Below, in pieces: positions 18,917 to 28,525 of a stretch of DNA of 64,000 nt. The translations under genes were made by a program, and so were the position numbers. Numbering within the stretch: position 1 is the stretch's first letter; each line of letters starts with the position of its first letter. The DNA comes from Sporosarcina aquimarina (GTDB lineage: Bacteria > Bacillota > Bacilli > Bacillales_A > Planococcaceae), in contig NZ_JAMBOM010000001.1 of the NCBI RefSeq assembly GCF_023715615.1, positions 992,001 to 1,056,000 of the forward strand. Direction: 5' to 3'. The notes beneath the pieces are model-generated. The model was not told the origin of the DNA, ran no database searches, and was given only the letters and a program-made list of their open reading frames with translations.

Positions 18917-20485
18917 GTGGAATACGTCATCGAGATGCTGAATATTAAAAAGAAGTTCGGCACTTTCTATGCGAATAACAATATTACTCTCCAGTTGGAA
19001 AAAGGCGAGATTCATGCCCTTCTCGGCGAGAATGGTGCAGGTAAGTCAACATTGATGAATGTATTATTCGGTCTATATCAGCCAGATGGCGGAGAGATTA
19101 GAGTCAAAGGCAAAAAAGTCGACATCACAGATCCAAACGTAGCAAACGATTTAGGAATTGGAATGGTTCATCAACACTTTATGCTTGTTGAAAATTTGAC
19201 AGTTACTGAAAATATTATCCTAGGTAGCGAACCTACTAAAATGGGCACGCTTAACATCAAGGACTCTGCGAAAAAAGTAGCGGAAATTTCCAAGCTATAT
19301 GGGTTGGATGTTGACCCTTATGCGAAGATTGAAGACATTTCTGTCGGAATGCAACAACGTGTGGAAATTCTAAAAACACTTTATCGGGGAGCCGAAATAC
19401 TAATTTTTGATGAGCCAACAGCATCCTTAACACCACAGGAAATAGAAGAATTAATCAGAATTATGAACAAATTGATAGAAGAAGGAAAGTCAATTATTCT
19501 TATCACTCACAAACTACAAGAGATTATGTCAGTTTCTGATCGTGTAACTGTTATTCGTAAAGGGGAAGGAATTGGAACGGTTACTACAGCTGAAACGAAC
19601 CCTGAAGAACTTGCTACACTTATGGTTGGGCGCCAAGTAACCTTTAAAACTGAAAAAGGACCATCCCATCCTACTGAAGAAATATTGAAGATTGAAAACC
19701 TTGTCGTAACAGATTATCGGGGAATTGAAAAAGTAAAAAAACTAAACCTATCTGTCCGTCGCGGTGAAATTGTTGGTCTCGCTGGAATTGATGGCAATGG
19801 TCAGTCCGAATTAATTGAAGCAATTACAGGATTGCGCAAAGTGAAGTCTGGTAAAATTATTATGGGTGACAAGGACGTTACAAATAAAAAACCGAGACAA
19901 ATTACTGAAAATGGTCTAGGACATATTCCGCAAGATCGTCACAAACATGGACTAGTCCTAGATTTTAGTGTTGGTTACAACTCGGCGCTTCAGTCCTATT
20001 ATCAAAAGCCATTTTCTTCGAATGGTCTTATGAACTACAAGGAAGTAACGAAACATGCGAACAAACTAATTGCGGACTTTGATGTTCGAACTCAAGGTGA
20101 ACATGAACTTGCTCGCGCCCTTTCTGGGGGGAACCAACAGAAGCTGATTATCGGTCGAGAAGTGGACCGGAACCCTGACTTACTGATTGCAGCACTTCCT
20201 ACCCGAGGTCTTGATGTCGGTGCTATTGAGTTTATTCACAAACGTCTCATTGAACAGCGTGATCAGGGCAAAGCGGTTCTCTTGATTTCGTTCGAGCTAG
20301 ATGAAGTAATGAACGTATCCGATCAGATAGCCGTTATTTATGATGGCGCGATCGTTGACACAGTAATTCCTGCCGAAACGAGTGAACAAGAACTAGGTTT
20401 GTTCATGGCAGGGCATAGCAAAAGTGAAATTGTTGAAGGCAGTGACGGTGCTGTATTGAAAGAAGGTGATGACGACCATGTCTAA
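18917..20485 (+). CDS. nupO: Nucleoside ABC transporter, ATP-binding subunit
   Basis: Double ABC-ATPase of about 522 residues. The first domain has Walker A GENGAGKST, signature ISVGMQQRVEIL, and Walker B ILIFDEPTASL. The second has a degenerate Walker A (GIDGNGQSE), signature LSGGNQQK and LLIAALPTRGLD, typical of the BMP/sugar import family. GTG at 18917 fits the AAGGAAG site better than GTG at 18908. Its 3' end overlaps the permease start by 8 bases. Confidence 0.92.
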   Translation: MEYVIEMLNIKKKFGTFYANNNITLQLEKGEIHALLGENGAGKSTLMNVLFGLYQPDGGEIRVKGKKVDITDPNVANDLGIGMVHQHFMLVENLTVTENIILGSEPTKMGTLNIKDSAKKVAEISKLYGLDVDPYAKIEDISVGMQQRVEILKTLYRGAEILIFDEPTASLTPQEIEELIRIMNKLIEEGKSIILITHKLQEIMSVSDRVTVIRKGEGIGTVTTAETNPEELATLMVGRQVTFKTEKGPSHPTEEILKIENLVVTDYRGIEKVKKLNLSVRRGEIVGLAGIDGNGQSELIEAITGLRKVKSGKIIMGDKDVTNKKPRQITENGLGHIPQDRHKHGLVLDFSVGYNSALQSYYQKPFSSNGLMNYKEVTKHANKLIADFDVRTQGEHELARALSGGNQQKLIIGREVDRNPDLLIAALPTRGLDVGAIEFIHKRLIEQRDQGKAVLLISFELDEVMNVSDQIAVIYDGAIVDTVIPAETSEQELGLFMAGHSKSEIVEGSDGAVLKEGDDDHV

Positions 20486-21524
20486 TCGATTAATAAATGT
20501 GCTCGTTCCTGTGATTTCAATTATCCTCGGATTGTTAGTTGGAGCGGTTGTCATGCTTGTGAGTGGCTACGATCCAATTGCGGGTTATATTGCACTTTGG
20601 AACGGTATATTTGGAGATTCTTATGCGATTGGAGAAACCATTCGTCAAATCAGTCCATATATCCTTGCTGGACTAGCGGTTGCATTTGCCTTCCGAACAG
20701 GTCTATTCAATATCGGAGTTGAAGGTCAGCTGATTGTAGGTTGGTTTGCAGCGGCATACGTAGGTATGGCGTTCGAATTACCAAAAATCATTCACTTGCC
20801 GCTAGCACTACTTGCAGCGGCAGCGGCAGGAGCAATTTGGGGGCTAATTCCGGGCTTGTTGAAAGCGACGTTGAAAGTTCATGAAGTAATTGTCACGATT
20901 ATGATGAACTATATTGCATTACACCTTGTGAATGCGCTCATTAAAGTGGTGGCTAAAGGTGGATTTAAAACGGATAAAATCCAAGATACTGCATCACTGC
21001 GATCGGATTTCTTATCAGAGCTAACAGATTTTTCAACGTTGCATTACGGAATCTTTGTTGCGCTCTTTATGGTATTCATCATGTGGTTCATCCTGGAAAG
21101 AATGAAGCTTGGGTACGAGTTGAAATCTGTTGGATTCAATGAAAATGCTGCACAATATGCAGGTATGAGTGTTAAGAAGAATATTGTAATGGCAATGGTC
21201 ATTTCAGGAGCCTTCGCAGGTCTCGGTGGCGCAATGGAGGCACTTGGAACTTTTGGTAACATGTCTACACGGGCTGGATTTACAGGAATCGGTTTTGATG
21301 GAATCGCCGTTGCTTTGTTAGGTGCAAATACTCCACTCGGTGTAGTTTTCGGAGCGAGTTTGTTTGGATCGCTTAAATATGGAGCAAACAATATGCCGAA
21401 TGCTGCTAATATACCAATTGAAATTGTGTCAATTGTCATTGCGTTAATTATTTTCTTTGTAGCATGTGGCTATATCATCCGCGTTGGTTTACAGCGTATT
21501 GGTAAGAATAAGGAGGCGAAGTAA
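20478..21524 (+). CDS. nupP: Nucleoside ABC transporter permease 1
   Basis: Integral membrane permease of 348 residues, BPD_transp_2 family, with about ten hydrophobic segments. ATG 20478 (MSNRLINVLVPVIS) is preferred to 20466 because of its site AAGGTGATG and family start. It overlaps nupO by 8 bases and is followed directly by the second permease, as expected for a heterodimeric channel. Confidence 0.9.
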   Translation: MSNRLINVLVPVISIILGLLVGAVVMLVSGYDPIAGYIALWNGIFGDSYAIGETIRQISPYILAGLAVAFAFRTGLFNIGVEGQLIVGWFAAAYVGMAFELPKIIHLPLALLAAAAAGAIWGLIPGLLKATLKVHEVIVTIMMNYIALHLVNALIKVVAKGGFKTDKIQDTASLRSDFLSELTDFSTLHYGIFVALFMVFIMWFILERMKLGYELKSVGFNENAAQYAGMSVKKNIVMAMVISGAFAGLGGAMEALGTFGNMSTRAGFTGIGFDGIAVALLGANTPLGVVFGASLFGSLKYGANNMPNAANIPIEIVSIVIALIIFFVACGYIIRVGLQRIGKNKEAK

Positions 21525-21525
21525 A

Positions 21526-22488
21526 ATGAGTGGCTTTCTCGATATACTATATTTCATCGTTCCAATATCGATTGCTTACGCTGCGCCTCTGATTTTCACC
21601 GCAATTGGCGGTGTGTTCTCTGAACGCTCAGGTGTCATAAACATTGGACTAGAAGGACTTATGGTGATGGGTGCGTTCGTAGGAATCGTATTCAACTTAT
21701 TTTTTGTAGATACATTCGGTGATTGGACGCCATGGGTTTCGATTCTAGTGGCGATGCTCGTTTCGGCAATCTTCTCACTGATGCACGCAGTTGCATCGAT
21801 TTCGTTTCGTGCCGATCAGGTCGTTTCGGGTGTTGCCATTAACTTGCTAGGTATTGCAATTGCTTTGTTTTCAGTAAAAATGATTTATGGGAAAGGACAA
21901 ACCGACTTTATTCAGGAGAAAATTCCGCGGTTTAATATTCCCTTTTTACAAGACATCCCGGTAATTGGGCCAATGTTCTTTAAGTCGGTTTATGGATCCT
22001 CTATTTTAGCGGTTGCGATTGCAATCCTTGCCTGGTTTATCATCTTTAAGACTCCATTCGGATTGCGTCTTCGTTCTGTAGGGGAGCATCCGATGGCTGC
22101 GGATACGATGGGGATTAAAGTCAATCGGATTCGTTATATTGCAGTTATCATTTCTGGTGGTCTTGCTGGTATGGGTGGAGCTGTCTATGCACAAACCATG
22201 ACGAATGATTTTGGCCATGCAACTATTAATGGTCAAGGGTTCATGGCACTAGCAGCGATGATCTTCGGAAAGTGGCATCCAATTGGAGCGATGGGAGCAG
22301 CGTTATTCTTCGGCTTTGCTCAAGCTCTCGCAATCAGTTCCTCTGGAATACCATTTATGCAAAACGTCCCTTCAGTATTTTTGTATATTTTGCCTTATGC
22401 GCTTACGATTATTGCGCTTGCTGGCTTTATCGGAAAAGCGAATGGACCAAAAGCCCTCGGAGATCCTTACATCAAAGGATCTCGATAA
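21526..22488 (+). CDS. nupQ: Nucleoside ABC transporter permease 2
   Basis: Second permease of 320 residues. The EAA-like loop region is GIKVNRIRYIAVIISGGLAGMGG, and the same class of segments is found in permease 1. ATG 21526 follows AGGAGGCGAAGTAAA; the preceding stop lies 2 bases before. The operon ends with a terminator after this gene. Confidence 0.9.
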   Translation: MSGFLDILYFIVPISIAYAAPLIFTAIGGVFSERSGVINIGLEGLMVMGAFVGIVFNLFFVDTFGDWTPWVSILVAMLVSAIFSLMHAVASISFRADQVVSGVAINLLGIAIALFSVKMIYGKGQTDFIQEKIPRFNIPFLQDIPVIGPMFFKSVYGSSILAVAIAILAWFIIFKTPFGLRLRSVGEHPMAADTMGIKVNRIRYIAVIISGGLAGMGGAVYAQTMTNDFGHATINGQGFMALAAMIFGKWHPIGAMGAALFFGFAQALAISSSGIPFMQNVPSVFLYILPYALTIIALAGFIGKANGPKALGDPYIKGSR

Positions 22489-22495
22489 TCAGTTA

Positions 22496-22538
22496 CTGCT
22501 CGGAATGTCCAACCAAGGACACTTCGGGCAGTTTTTTG
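22496..22538 (+). terminator. Terminator of the nucleoside importer operon
   Basis: CTGC-TCGGAATGTCC pairs with GGACACTTCGG-GCAG around AACCAA, with one mismatch, followed by six T residues. Confidence 0.88.
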
Positions 22539-22669
22539 TTGAACCCATTCACTTGTATGAGAACGTTTGGAAATGTATAGTGAAGTTGGAAAGAAGCATA
22601 CTACTTGAACACGTGATTTGCGTGAGTTTATCGCCATCTACTTATCCTAAAGATTGAGGTGTTTTTTGC

Positions 22670-23959
22670 ATGTTCCATAAATCTGAACTTCAATCTGGCG
22701 TGAATTTGTATACACGTCAGACTACACAGTTTAAAACCGTGAGTGTAGCCATTAAGTTTACAGCACCATTGACAGAAGAAAATGCAGCGGCACGTACGGT
22801 ACTTGCCAATGTGCTAGAGGATTCATCTGCACATTATCCAACCCGCACAAAGTTACGACAAGCTTTGGAAGAGTTATACGGTGCTGTGTACTATACAGAC
22901 ACAAGTAAAAGAGGGAATGAGCATATCTTTACAATTTATGCCGAGAGCGTAAACGAAGAGTATTTACGTAATCCTGAGGTGCCTGTTTTTGAGCAACTTT
23001 TAACACTTGTTACAGAGTGCTTGTTTAAGCCGAATTTGACAGATGGCTTTTTTGACGAAGCCACTGTAGAGAGAGAGAAACAAACGGTTATAGACCGAAT
23101 CGGATCCATTTATAATGATAAAACCCGTTTTGCGAATAAGAGGATGCTTGAACTGATTCGCTCGGGGCAACCAGCTTCACTATCCGCTTCGGGAACGGAA
23201 AAAGCGGTCTCTGCTATTACGAAGGAGTCACTAAAAACAACGTACGATCAGATGTTGAGCGAGGATACAATTGATATCTATATTCTTGGAGATGTTGATA
23301 CGGATCAGCTGACAGATCATGCAAAGACATTATTCCCTTTCATGAAGGAAGCACGTAAATCTGTACCTGTAACAGCATCGACAAAGAGTGAAGGAGCTAT
23401 TACTGCAAAACATATCCGTGAAAGACAGGAGATGAAGCAAGGTAAACTGAACATTGCTTTCAGTACGCCAGTCGGTTTTAAGCATCCAGATTATCCGAAA
23501 ATGCAAATGATGAATGGTGTATTAGGCGGATTTGCGCATAGTAAGTTGTTTATCAATGTACGTGAAAAAGAGAGCCTCGCTTATTACTGTTCGAGCTCGT
23601 ATGCCTCTCATTACGGATTGCTCTATATCATGTCTGGAATTGATGCTGAACAGGAAGAGAAAACAGCAGCGCTCATCGACCAACAAATAGAAGCACTCCG
23701 AAATGGCGACATTTCTGACTTGGAAATGCGACAGACGTTAGCACTTTTGTCAAATAGCATTCGTAGTTCATTCGATTCTGCGAAGGGGCAGATTGAAATT
23801 TACGACCAATATAAGTTATTGGATGAAAACTTTTCATCGGATAAGCTCATTGAAAAATGGGAGCGTGTAACGAAAGAGGATGTTCAGGAGATGGCCGCAT
23901 TATTAACGAAGGAAATCACATATCTTCTTTCAGGAAGGGAGGCAATGGATCATGAATAA
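22670..23959 (+). CDS. ymfF: M16-family protein YmfF (no zinc motif)
   Basis: 429-residue insulinase-like protein. The region where HxxEH should be reads LRQALEELYGAVYY, without His or Glu ligands, so it is expected to be catalytically inactive. It overlaps ymfH by 8 bases; the pair resembles the inactive/active subunits of mitochondrial processing peptidase. Same position and order as B. subtilis ymfF-ymfH-ymfI. No peptidase substrate is known. Confidence 0.88.
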   Translation: MFHKSELQSGVNLYTRQTTQFKTVSVAIKFTAPLTEENAAARTVLANVLEDSSAHYPTRTKLRQALEELYGAVYYTDTSKRGNEHIFTIYAESVNEEYLRNPEVPVFEQLLTLVTECLFKPNLTDGFFDEATVEREKQTVIDRIGSIYNDKTRFANKRMLELIRSGQPASLSASGTEKAVSAITKESLKTTYDQMLSEDTIDIYILGDVDTDQLTDHAKTLFPFMKEARKSVPVTASTKSEGAITAKHIRERQEMKQGKLNIAFSTPVGFKHPDYPKMQMMNGVLGGFAHSKLFINVREKESLAYYCSSSYASHYGLLYIMSGIDAEQEEKTAALIDQQIEALRNGDISDLEMRQTLALLSNSIRSSFDSAKGQIEIYDQYKLLDENFSSDKLIEKWERVTKEDVQEMAALLTKEITYLLSGREAMDHE

Positions 23960-25250
23960 AATTCACTTTGAACAACTACAAGAAACACTGTATCATCAGA
24001 AACTTGAAAATGGACTCAACGTCTATGTCCTCCCGAAAGAAGGCTTTTCCAAAACATATGTAACGTTTACAACAAAGTACGGCTCGGTGGATCGGACATT
24101 CATACCCCGTGGTGGGAAGGAACTGGTAACGGTACCTGACGGGATTGCACACTTCCTAGAGCATAAGATGTTTGAGAAGGAAGAGGGGGATGTTTTTCAA
24201 CAGTTCAGCGAAAACGCGGCGGCAGCAAATGCATTTACTTCGTTTACTCGGACATCGTATTTGTTTTCATCCACTTCTGAGCTATATGAAAATACAAAAA
24301 CGCTACTCGATTTTGTTCAACAACCTTATTTCACTGAAAAAACAGTGGAGAAAGAAAAAGGGATTATTGCTCAAGAGATTACGATGTATGACGATCAGGC
24401 GGATTGGCGTCAATATTTTGGTACCATAGAAAATTTGTTTGAAAACCATCCGGTTCGCATTGACATTGCGGGTACCGTGGAAACAATTCAAGACATTACT
24501 GCAGAGCATTTGTATGAGTGTTATGAAACGTTTTACCACCCTTCCAACATGGTGTTCTTTGCTGTCGGTAACGTAAATCCTGAAGAAATGCTGAAGTTTG
24601 TAGAACAAGATCAGCTTGCGAAGTCATTTGAAGCACCAGAACCTGTTGTTCGCAGTTTCCCAGACGAACCAGATCATGTTGCGAAAAAAAGAAGTGAGCT
24701 GTATATGGACGTCTCTAAACCTAAATTGATGGTTGGAACAAAATGCCGCAAAACAGATATGTCTGGAAAAGATATGTTAATCAGAGAATTGGCATCTGAT
24801 GTGACGCTGGATATATTGTTCGGCAGATCTTCTGACTTCTTCACCCAAGCTTATAATGAGGGCTTAATTGATGAATCATTCTCTTACGAATTCAATCTTG
24901 AAAATGGATTTGGCTTTGCGGCTATTGGGTCTGATACTGATAAGCCTGAAGAACTTGAGAAATTGATAAAAAGAGTTCTCGACGATATGAAAAATAATTG
25001 GTCCATTACAGATGAGCAACTTGAGCGAATTCGCAAGAAACGAATTGGATTATTTATGAGAGCCTTGAATTCTCCAGAATATATAGCAAACCAGTTCACA
25101 CATTACAATTTTAATGAGATGAATTTGTTCGATGTCGTTCCGGTGTTAGAAGGTCTCACAACAGAGCAACTGAAAACAGCATTTGATGATCTATATTATG
25201 AAGACGGTCAAACCATCATGACAATCTATCCAATGGAGCAATCGAAGTGA
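23952..25250 (+). CDS. ymfH: M16 family zinc peptidase YmfH
   Basis: 432 residues. The inverted zinc motif HFLEH is intact at residues 67-71, with the distal acidic segment KGIIAQEITMYDD. It is the presumed active half of a YmfF-YmfH pair. ATG 23952 lies inside the end of ymfF and the stop overlaps ymfI, indicating a tightly coupled operon. Known only by family; the substrate is unknown. Confidence 0.9.
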   Translation: MNKIHFEQLQETLYHQKLENGLNVYVLPKEGFSKTYVTFTTKYGSVDRTFIPRGGKELVTVPDGIAHFLEHKMFEKEEGDVFQQFSENAAAANAFTSFTRTSYLFSSTSELYENTKTLLDFVQQPYFTEKTVEKEKGIIAQEITMYDDQADWRQYFGTIENLFENHPVRIDIAGTVETIQDITAEHLYECYETFYHPSNMVFFAVGNVNPEEMLKFVEQDQLAKSFEAPEPVVRSFPDEPDHVAKKRSELYMDVSKPKLMVGTKCRKTDMSGKDMLIRELASDVTLDILFGRSSDFFTQAYNEGLIDESFSYEFNLENGFGFAAIGSDTDKPEELEKLIKRVLDDMKNNWSITDEQLERIRKKRIGLFMRALNSPEYIANQFTHYNFNEMNLFDVVPVLEGLTTEQLKTAFDDLYYEDGQTIMTIYPMEQSK

Positions 25251-25981
25251 GTTTGAAAAACTATGCTCTTGTCCTCGGTGCTTCTGGAGGGATAGGAGAA
25301 GCCATCTGCAAAAGGTTAGCGACAGAGGGCTGGTCTTTGTATATGCATTACAACAACGGGGAACAGATCGTTAACAAGATGCAAGAAGAACTCAGTGAGA
25401 AGTATCCTTCAGGTGATTTTAAATGTGTTCAATCGGATTTTTGTCAGCTAGGAGCTGCCGAACGGCTAGCTTCTCAGCTGACGGATGTCCGAGCTGTTAT
25501 TGTAGCAAACGGACAATCGATGCTAAAACTCTTAACAGAAACAACAGAAGATGAGATGGAATCTCTATGGCGTGTTCATGTCCAAAACCCAGTTCGCATG
25601 ATTAGTTTACTTTCTGCTGGTTTACGGTCCTATGCATCTTCCTATGTTGTGTTTATCGGTTCTATATGGGGAAACACAGGAGCTGCGGGTGAAGTGATGT
25701 ATTCGAGTGTTAAAGGTGCGCAGCATGCGTTTGTGAAAGCCTATGCCAAAGAAGCTGCATATGGTGGGATTCGTGTGAATGGTATTGCTCCTGGATGGAT
25801 TGAAACACGGATGAATGGAGAAATCCCTGAAGATGAAAGACAAATGGTTATGGAAGAAATTCCACTTATGGTTCCAGGGAGACCTGCTGAGGTAGCTGAT
25901 CTCGTCTGCTTTTTAACGAGTGGCAAAGCCGATTATATGACTGGGGAGATCCTGAAGTTGAATGGCGGCTGGTATATCTGA
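25247..25981 (+). CDS. ymfI: SDR-family reductase YmfI (EF-P modification)
   Basis: Short-chain dehydrogenase/reductase of 244 residues with the NAD(P) motif GASGGIG (residues 11-17) and the active-site YSSVK tyrosine/lysine pair. In B. subtilis YmfI is the reductase that completes the 5-aminopentanol modification of elongation factor P. It starts inside the last codons of ymfH at the overlap ATCGAAGTGA, by GTG. The family has many alternatives; the assignment rests on position as well as sequence. Confidence 0.85.
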   Translation: MSLKNYALVLGASGGIGEAICKRLATEGWSLYMHYNNGEQIVNKMQEELSEKYPSGDFKCVQSDFCQLGAAERLASQLTDVRAVIVANGQSMLKLLTETTEDEMESLWRVHVQNPVRMISLLSAGLRSYASSYVVFIGSIWGNTGAAGEVMYSSVKGAQHAFVKAYAKEAAYGGIRVNGIAPGWIETRMNGEIPEDERQMVMEEIPLMVPGRPAEVADLVCFLTSGKADYMTGEILKLNGGWYI

Positions 25982-26118
25982 CCAGTTCGTGGACAACTGG
26001 AGATCCTTGTTTTAGTTTTTCGCTTTCACTCAAGCACTAATTCAGCTATTATAGGAACTAAGCTGTTGTTTTTTACGTCCTATCCAATGAGTGGTGAACA
26101 GACGAAGGAGGGATTCCA

Positions 26119-26916
26119 TTGGGTGAGTGGTATCTGGAATACAAATTACAAGTGAATCGCCCTGGTCTCTTAGGGGATATTGCTACTTTGCTAGGGATGC
26201 TCCGAGTCAACATTGTCACCATCAACGGAGTAGATGGGAATACACGCGGTATGCTTGTACGGACTGAAGATGATGACCAAATCAGACGGTTTGAATTAAT
26301 TGCATCGACGATGGAACAAATTGAAATCCGTAAAATTAGAGAACCGAAACTAAGAGACGTTCTTGCAGTTCGACACGGACGATATATCCAGCGAACAGTG
26401 GATGAGCGTAAAACATTCCGATTCCTACGTAGTGAATTAGGGGTCTTAGTGGACTTTATGGCGGAAATCTTCAAGACAGAGGGACATAAGCTTGTTGGAA
26501 TTAGAGGAATGCCTCGGGTTGGAAAAACAGAGTCTGTTGTCGCAGCAAGTGTCTGTGCAAACAAAAAGTGGATTTTTCTTTCGTCAACGATGATAAAACA
26601 GACAGTCCGCAACAGTTTAATGGGTGATGAGTTTTCAAAAGATAATATTTTCATTTTAGACGGAATCGTAACGAGAAAAGCTGAAGATGAGCGTCATATG
26701 CAGTTAGTTAGAGAAATGATGCGTCTCCCTTCAACAAAAGTTGTGGAGCATCCTGATATGTTTGTTCAACACTCGGAATATTCAATCGAAGATTTTGATT
26801 ACATTATCGAACTGCGTACAACACCCGAACAGGAGATTACATATGAAGTTATCCAAAATAATGGGATGATTTCTGGCCGTGATGGCGCGGGCGGCTTTGG
26901 AATGTTCAATTTTTAA
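26119..26916 (+). CDS. ymfK: DUF3388 protein YmfK, ACT-like domain plus P-loop
   Basis: 265 residues, begins with TTG at 26119 after AAGGAGG. The N-terminal 70 residues resemble an ACT regulatory domain (LQVNRPGLLGDIATLLGMLRVN). A Walker A sequence GMPRVGKTES is near residue 133, so it may bind nucleotide. It stands where ymfK is in B. subtilis, but the small ymfJ gene that usually precedes it is absent. No function is known to me. Confidence 0.8.
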   Translation: MGEWYLEYKLQVNRPGLLGDIATLLGMLRVNIVTINGVDGNTRGMLVRTEDDDQIRRFELIASTMEQIEIRKIREPKLRDVLAVRHGRYIQRTVDERKTFRFLRSELGVLVDFMAEIFKTEGHKLVGIRGMPRVGKTESVVAASVCANKKWIFLSSTMIKQTVRNSLMGDEFSKDNIFILDGIVTRKAEDERHMQLVREMMRLPSTKVVEHPDMFVQHSEYSIEDFDYIIELRTTPEQEITYEVIQNNGMISGRDGAGGFGMFNF

Positions 26917-26934
26917 AACAGGCAGGTGATAAAG

Positions 26935-27834
26935 TTGTCCGGTTTAGGCGATCGCCTTAAAGAGGCGAGAAAAGCAAAAGGATACACTTTGGATGACTTA
27001 CAAGCAATTACTAAGATTCAGAAACGGTATTTGACTGGAATTGAAAACGAAGACTACAGTATGATGCCAGGTTCATTTTATGTTCGGGCATTCATCAAGC
27101 AATACGCTGAAGCAGTTGGGCTTGATGCTCAAGAAATGTTGTCGTTGTACCGTGAGAACGAATCCTCAGAGCAAATGAAAGAAGAGGAAATTCAACGAAG
27201 TGCTCCCCAGCTGTCACAAAACCCAGGCTTTATGAAATCCGGTAGAATGAATGAAGTTCTACCTAAAATTATAGCAGCCTTGTTCATCATCGTTATTCTT
27301 GCTGTTGTTATTTTTCTGTATCAACACCAGGCAAATGCGCCGGAACCTGAAGTAGGGAAATCCGATGAGATTACAGTTGATAAAAACAAACCCGAAGATT
27401 CGAAAGTAGATGAGAAAAAAGATGAGGGTGGCAAAGATGCGGAATCTAAAGATGATGCAACTAAGCCAACTGAACCTGAAGAGGAGCCGGAAGAAGAACT
27501 AGCTCCTGAACAGACGCTTACACAAGGCGCTGTAAACGGTCCGACAACGACCTTTACGCTAGAAAATACGGATACATTTACGTTATCCGTCAAGGTGAAA
27601 GATGGCGGAGAATCATGGATTGGAGTTACCAACCAAAGCGGTCAGGAACTTCTACCTCAAGGTGCACGTGTTATGAAAAATGGAGAAGAAGCGGAACTTG
27701 AACTAACAGACCAACAATCTGCAAGAGTTCGTGTAGGGCGTACACAATTTACAGAAATTCTTGTAAATGGGCAGCCACTAGCTTATCCAAATGATACGGT
27801 CACTCAAAATATCATTATTGAATATAAAAAATAA
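26935..27834 (+). CDS. ymfM: RodZ-like membrane protein with HTH domain (YmfM)
   Basis: 299 residues. The N-terminal HTH-25 domain (LGDRLKEARKAKGYTLDDL) is followed by one membrane segment (about 112-130), an acidic Lys/Glu/Asp linker, and a DUF4115 C-terminal domain. RodZ proteins connect cell-shape machinery to the membrane. TTG at 26935 after AGGTGAT is preferred over GTG 26926, and the resulting start fits the family. pgsA follows in the same order as B. subtilis. Confidence 0.88.
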   Translation: MSGLGDRLKEARKAKGYTLDDLQAITKIQKRYLTGIENEDYSMMPGSFYVRAFIKQYAEAVGLDAQEMLSLYRENESSEQMKEEEIQRSAPQLSQNPGFMKSGRMNEVLPKIIAALFIIVILAVVIFLYQHQANAPEPEVGKSDEITVDKNKPEDSKVDEKKDEGGKDAESKDDATKPTEPEEEPEEELAPEQTLTQGAVNGPTTTFTLENTDTFTLSVKVKDGGESWIGVTNQSGQELLPQGARVMKNGEEAELELTDQQSARVRVGRTQFTEILVNGQPLAYPNDTVTQNIIIEYKK

Positions 27835-27838
27835 AAAT

Positions 27839-27864
27839 AGTCATCTGCGAAGATGACTTTTTTC
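27839..27864 (+). terminator. Terminator after ymfM (first of two)
   Basis: AGTCATCT and AGATGACT pair around GCGA, followed by six T residues. Confidence 0.85.
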
Positions 27865-27867
27865 TTT

Positions 27868-27894
27868 AAGCCCTGCTGGAAGGCAGGGCTTTTC
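27868..27894 (+). terminator. Second hairpin before pgsA
   Basis: AAGCCCTGC pairs with GCAGGGCTT around a short loop, followed by TTTC. Two hairpins in tandem separate ymfM from pgsA. Confidence 0.7.
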
Positions 27895-27931
27895 AAAGAG
27901 TAAAACTAACGAAAAGAGGGTGCATTGCACT

Positions 27932-28510
27932 ATGAACTTGCCTAATAAAATTACAGTTTCACGCGTCTTGCTGATTCCTGTATTCATCGTATTCATGCTA
28001 GTTGACTTTGGAATGGGTCAACTATCAATCGGCGGAACTACTTTACCTATTGAACAATTCATTGGCGGTCTTATATTTATATTTGCTTCTGCAACAGATT
28101 GGCTCGATGGATACATTGCTCGGAAGAACAACTTAGTTACCAATATGGGAAAGTTTTTGGATCCGTTAGCAGACAAATTGCTTGTCTCTGCCGCATTTAT
28201 CATATTAGTAGAATTCGGACTAGCACCTTCATGGGTCGTCATAATTATTATTAGTCGTGAATTTGCTGTTACGGGATTACGACTTCTACTAGCAGGCGAA
28301 GGAGAAGTCGTAGCTGCTAATCAGCTAGGGAAAATCAAAACAGTTACTCAAATTTTAGCGATTTCATCATTACTATTGAATAATATTTTCTTTGAAGCTA
28401 TTCACGTTCCATTTGGCACAATCATGTTATACATTTGTCTCTTCTTTACTATATGGTCAGGCTTCGATTACTTCATGAAGAATAAGCACGTTCTTACGAA
28501 ATCTATGTAA
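27932..28510 (+). CDS. pgsA: CDP-diacylglycerol-glycerol-3-phosphate 3-phosphatidyltransferase
   Basis: Makes phosphatidylglycerophosphate for phosphatidylglycerol synthesis, in the membrane. 192 residues with the CDP-alcohol motif D-G-x2-A-R-x8-G-x3-D-x3-D (residues 59-81: DGYIAR...GKFLDPLAD). The ATG at 27932 ([12 protein letters not shown]) matches the family start; the GTG at 27920 lacks a site. cinA follows 15 bases later. Confidence 0.96.
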   Translation: MNLPNKITVSRVLLIPVFIVFMLVDFGMGQLSIGGTTLPIEQFIGGLIFIFASATDWLDGYIARKNNLVTNMGKFLDPLADKLLVSAAFIILVEFGLAPSWVVIIIISREFAVTGLRLLLAGEGEVVAANQLGKIKTVTQILAISSLLLNNIFFEAIHVPFGTIMLYICLFFTIWSGFDYFMKNKHVLTKSM

Positions 28511-28525
28511 AGGGGAAGATCGTTC

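Noticed and set aside
22272..22657. Open frames across the end of the importer operon
   Set aside because: They overlap nupQ in other frames and the terminator hairpin, with no recognisable product.
26073..26654. 193-codon antisense frame opposite ymfK
   Set aside because: Antisense shadow of a conserved gene; no start site or homology seen.
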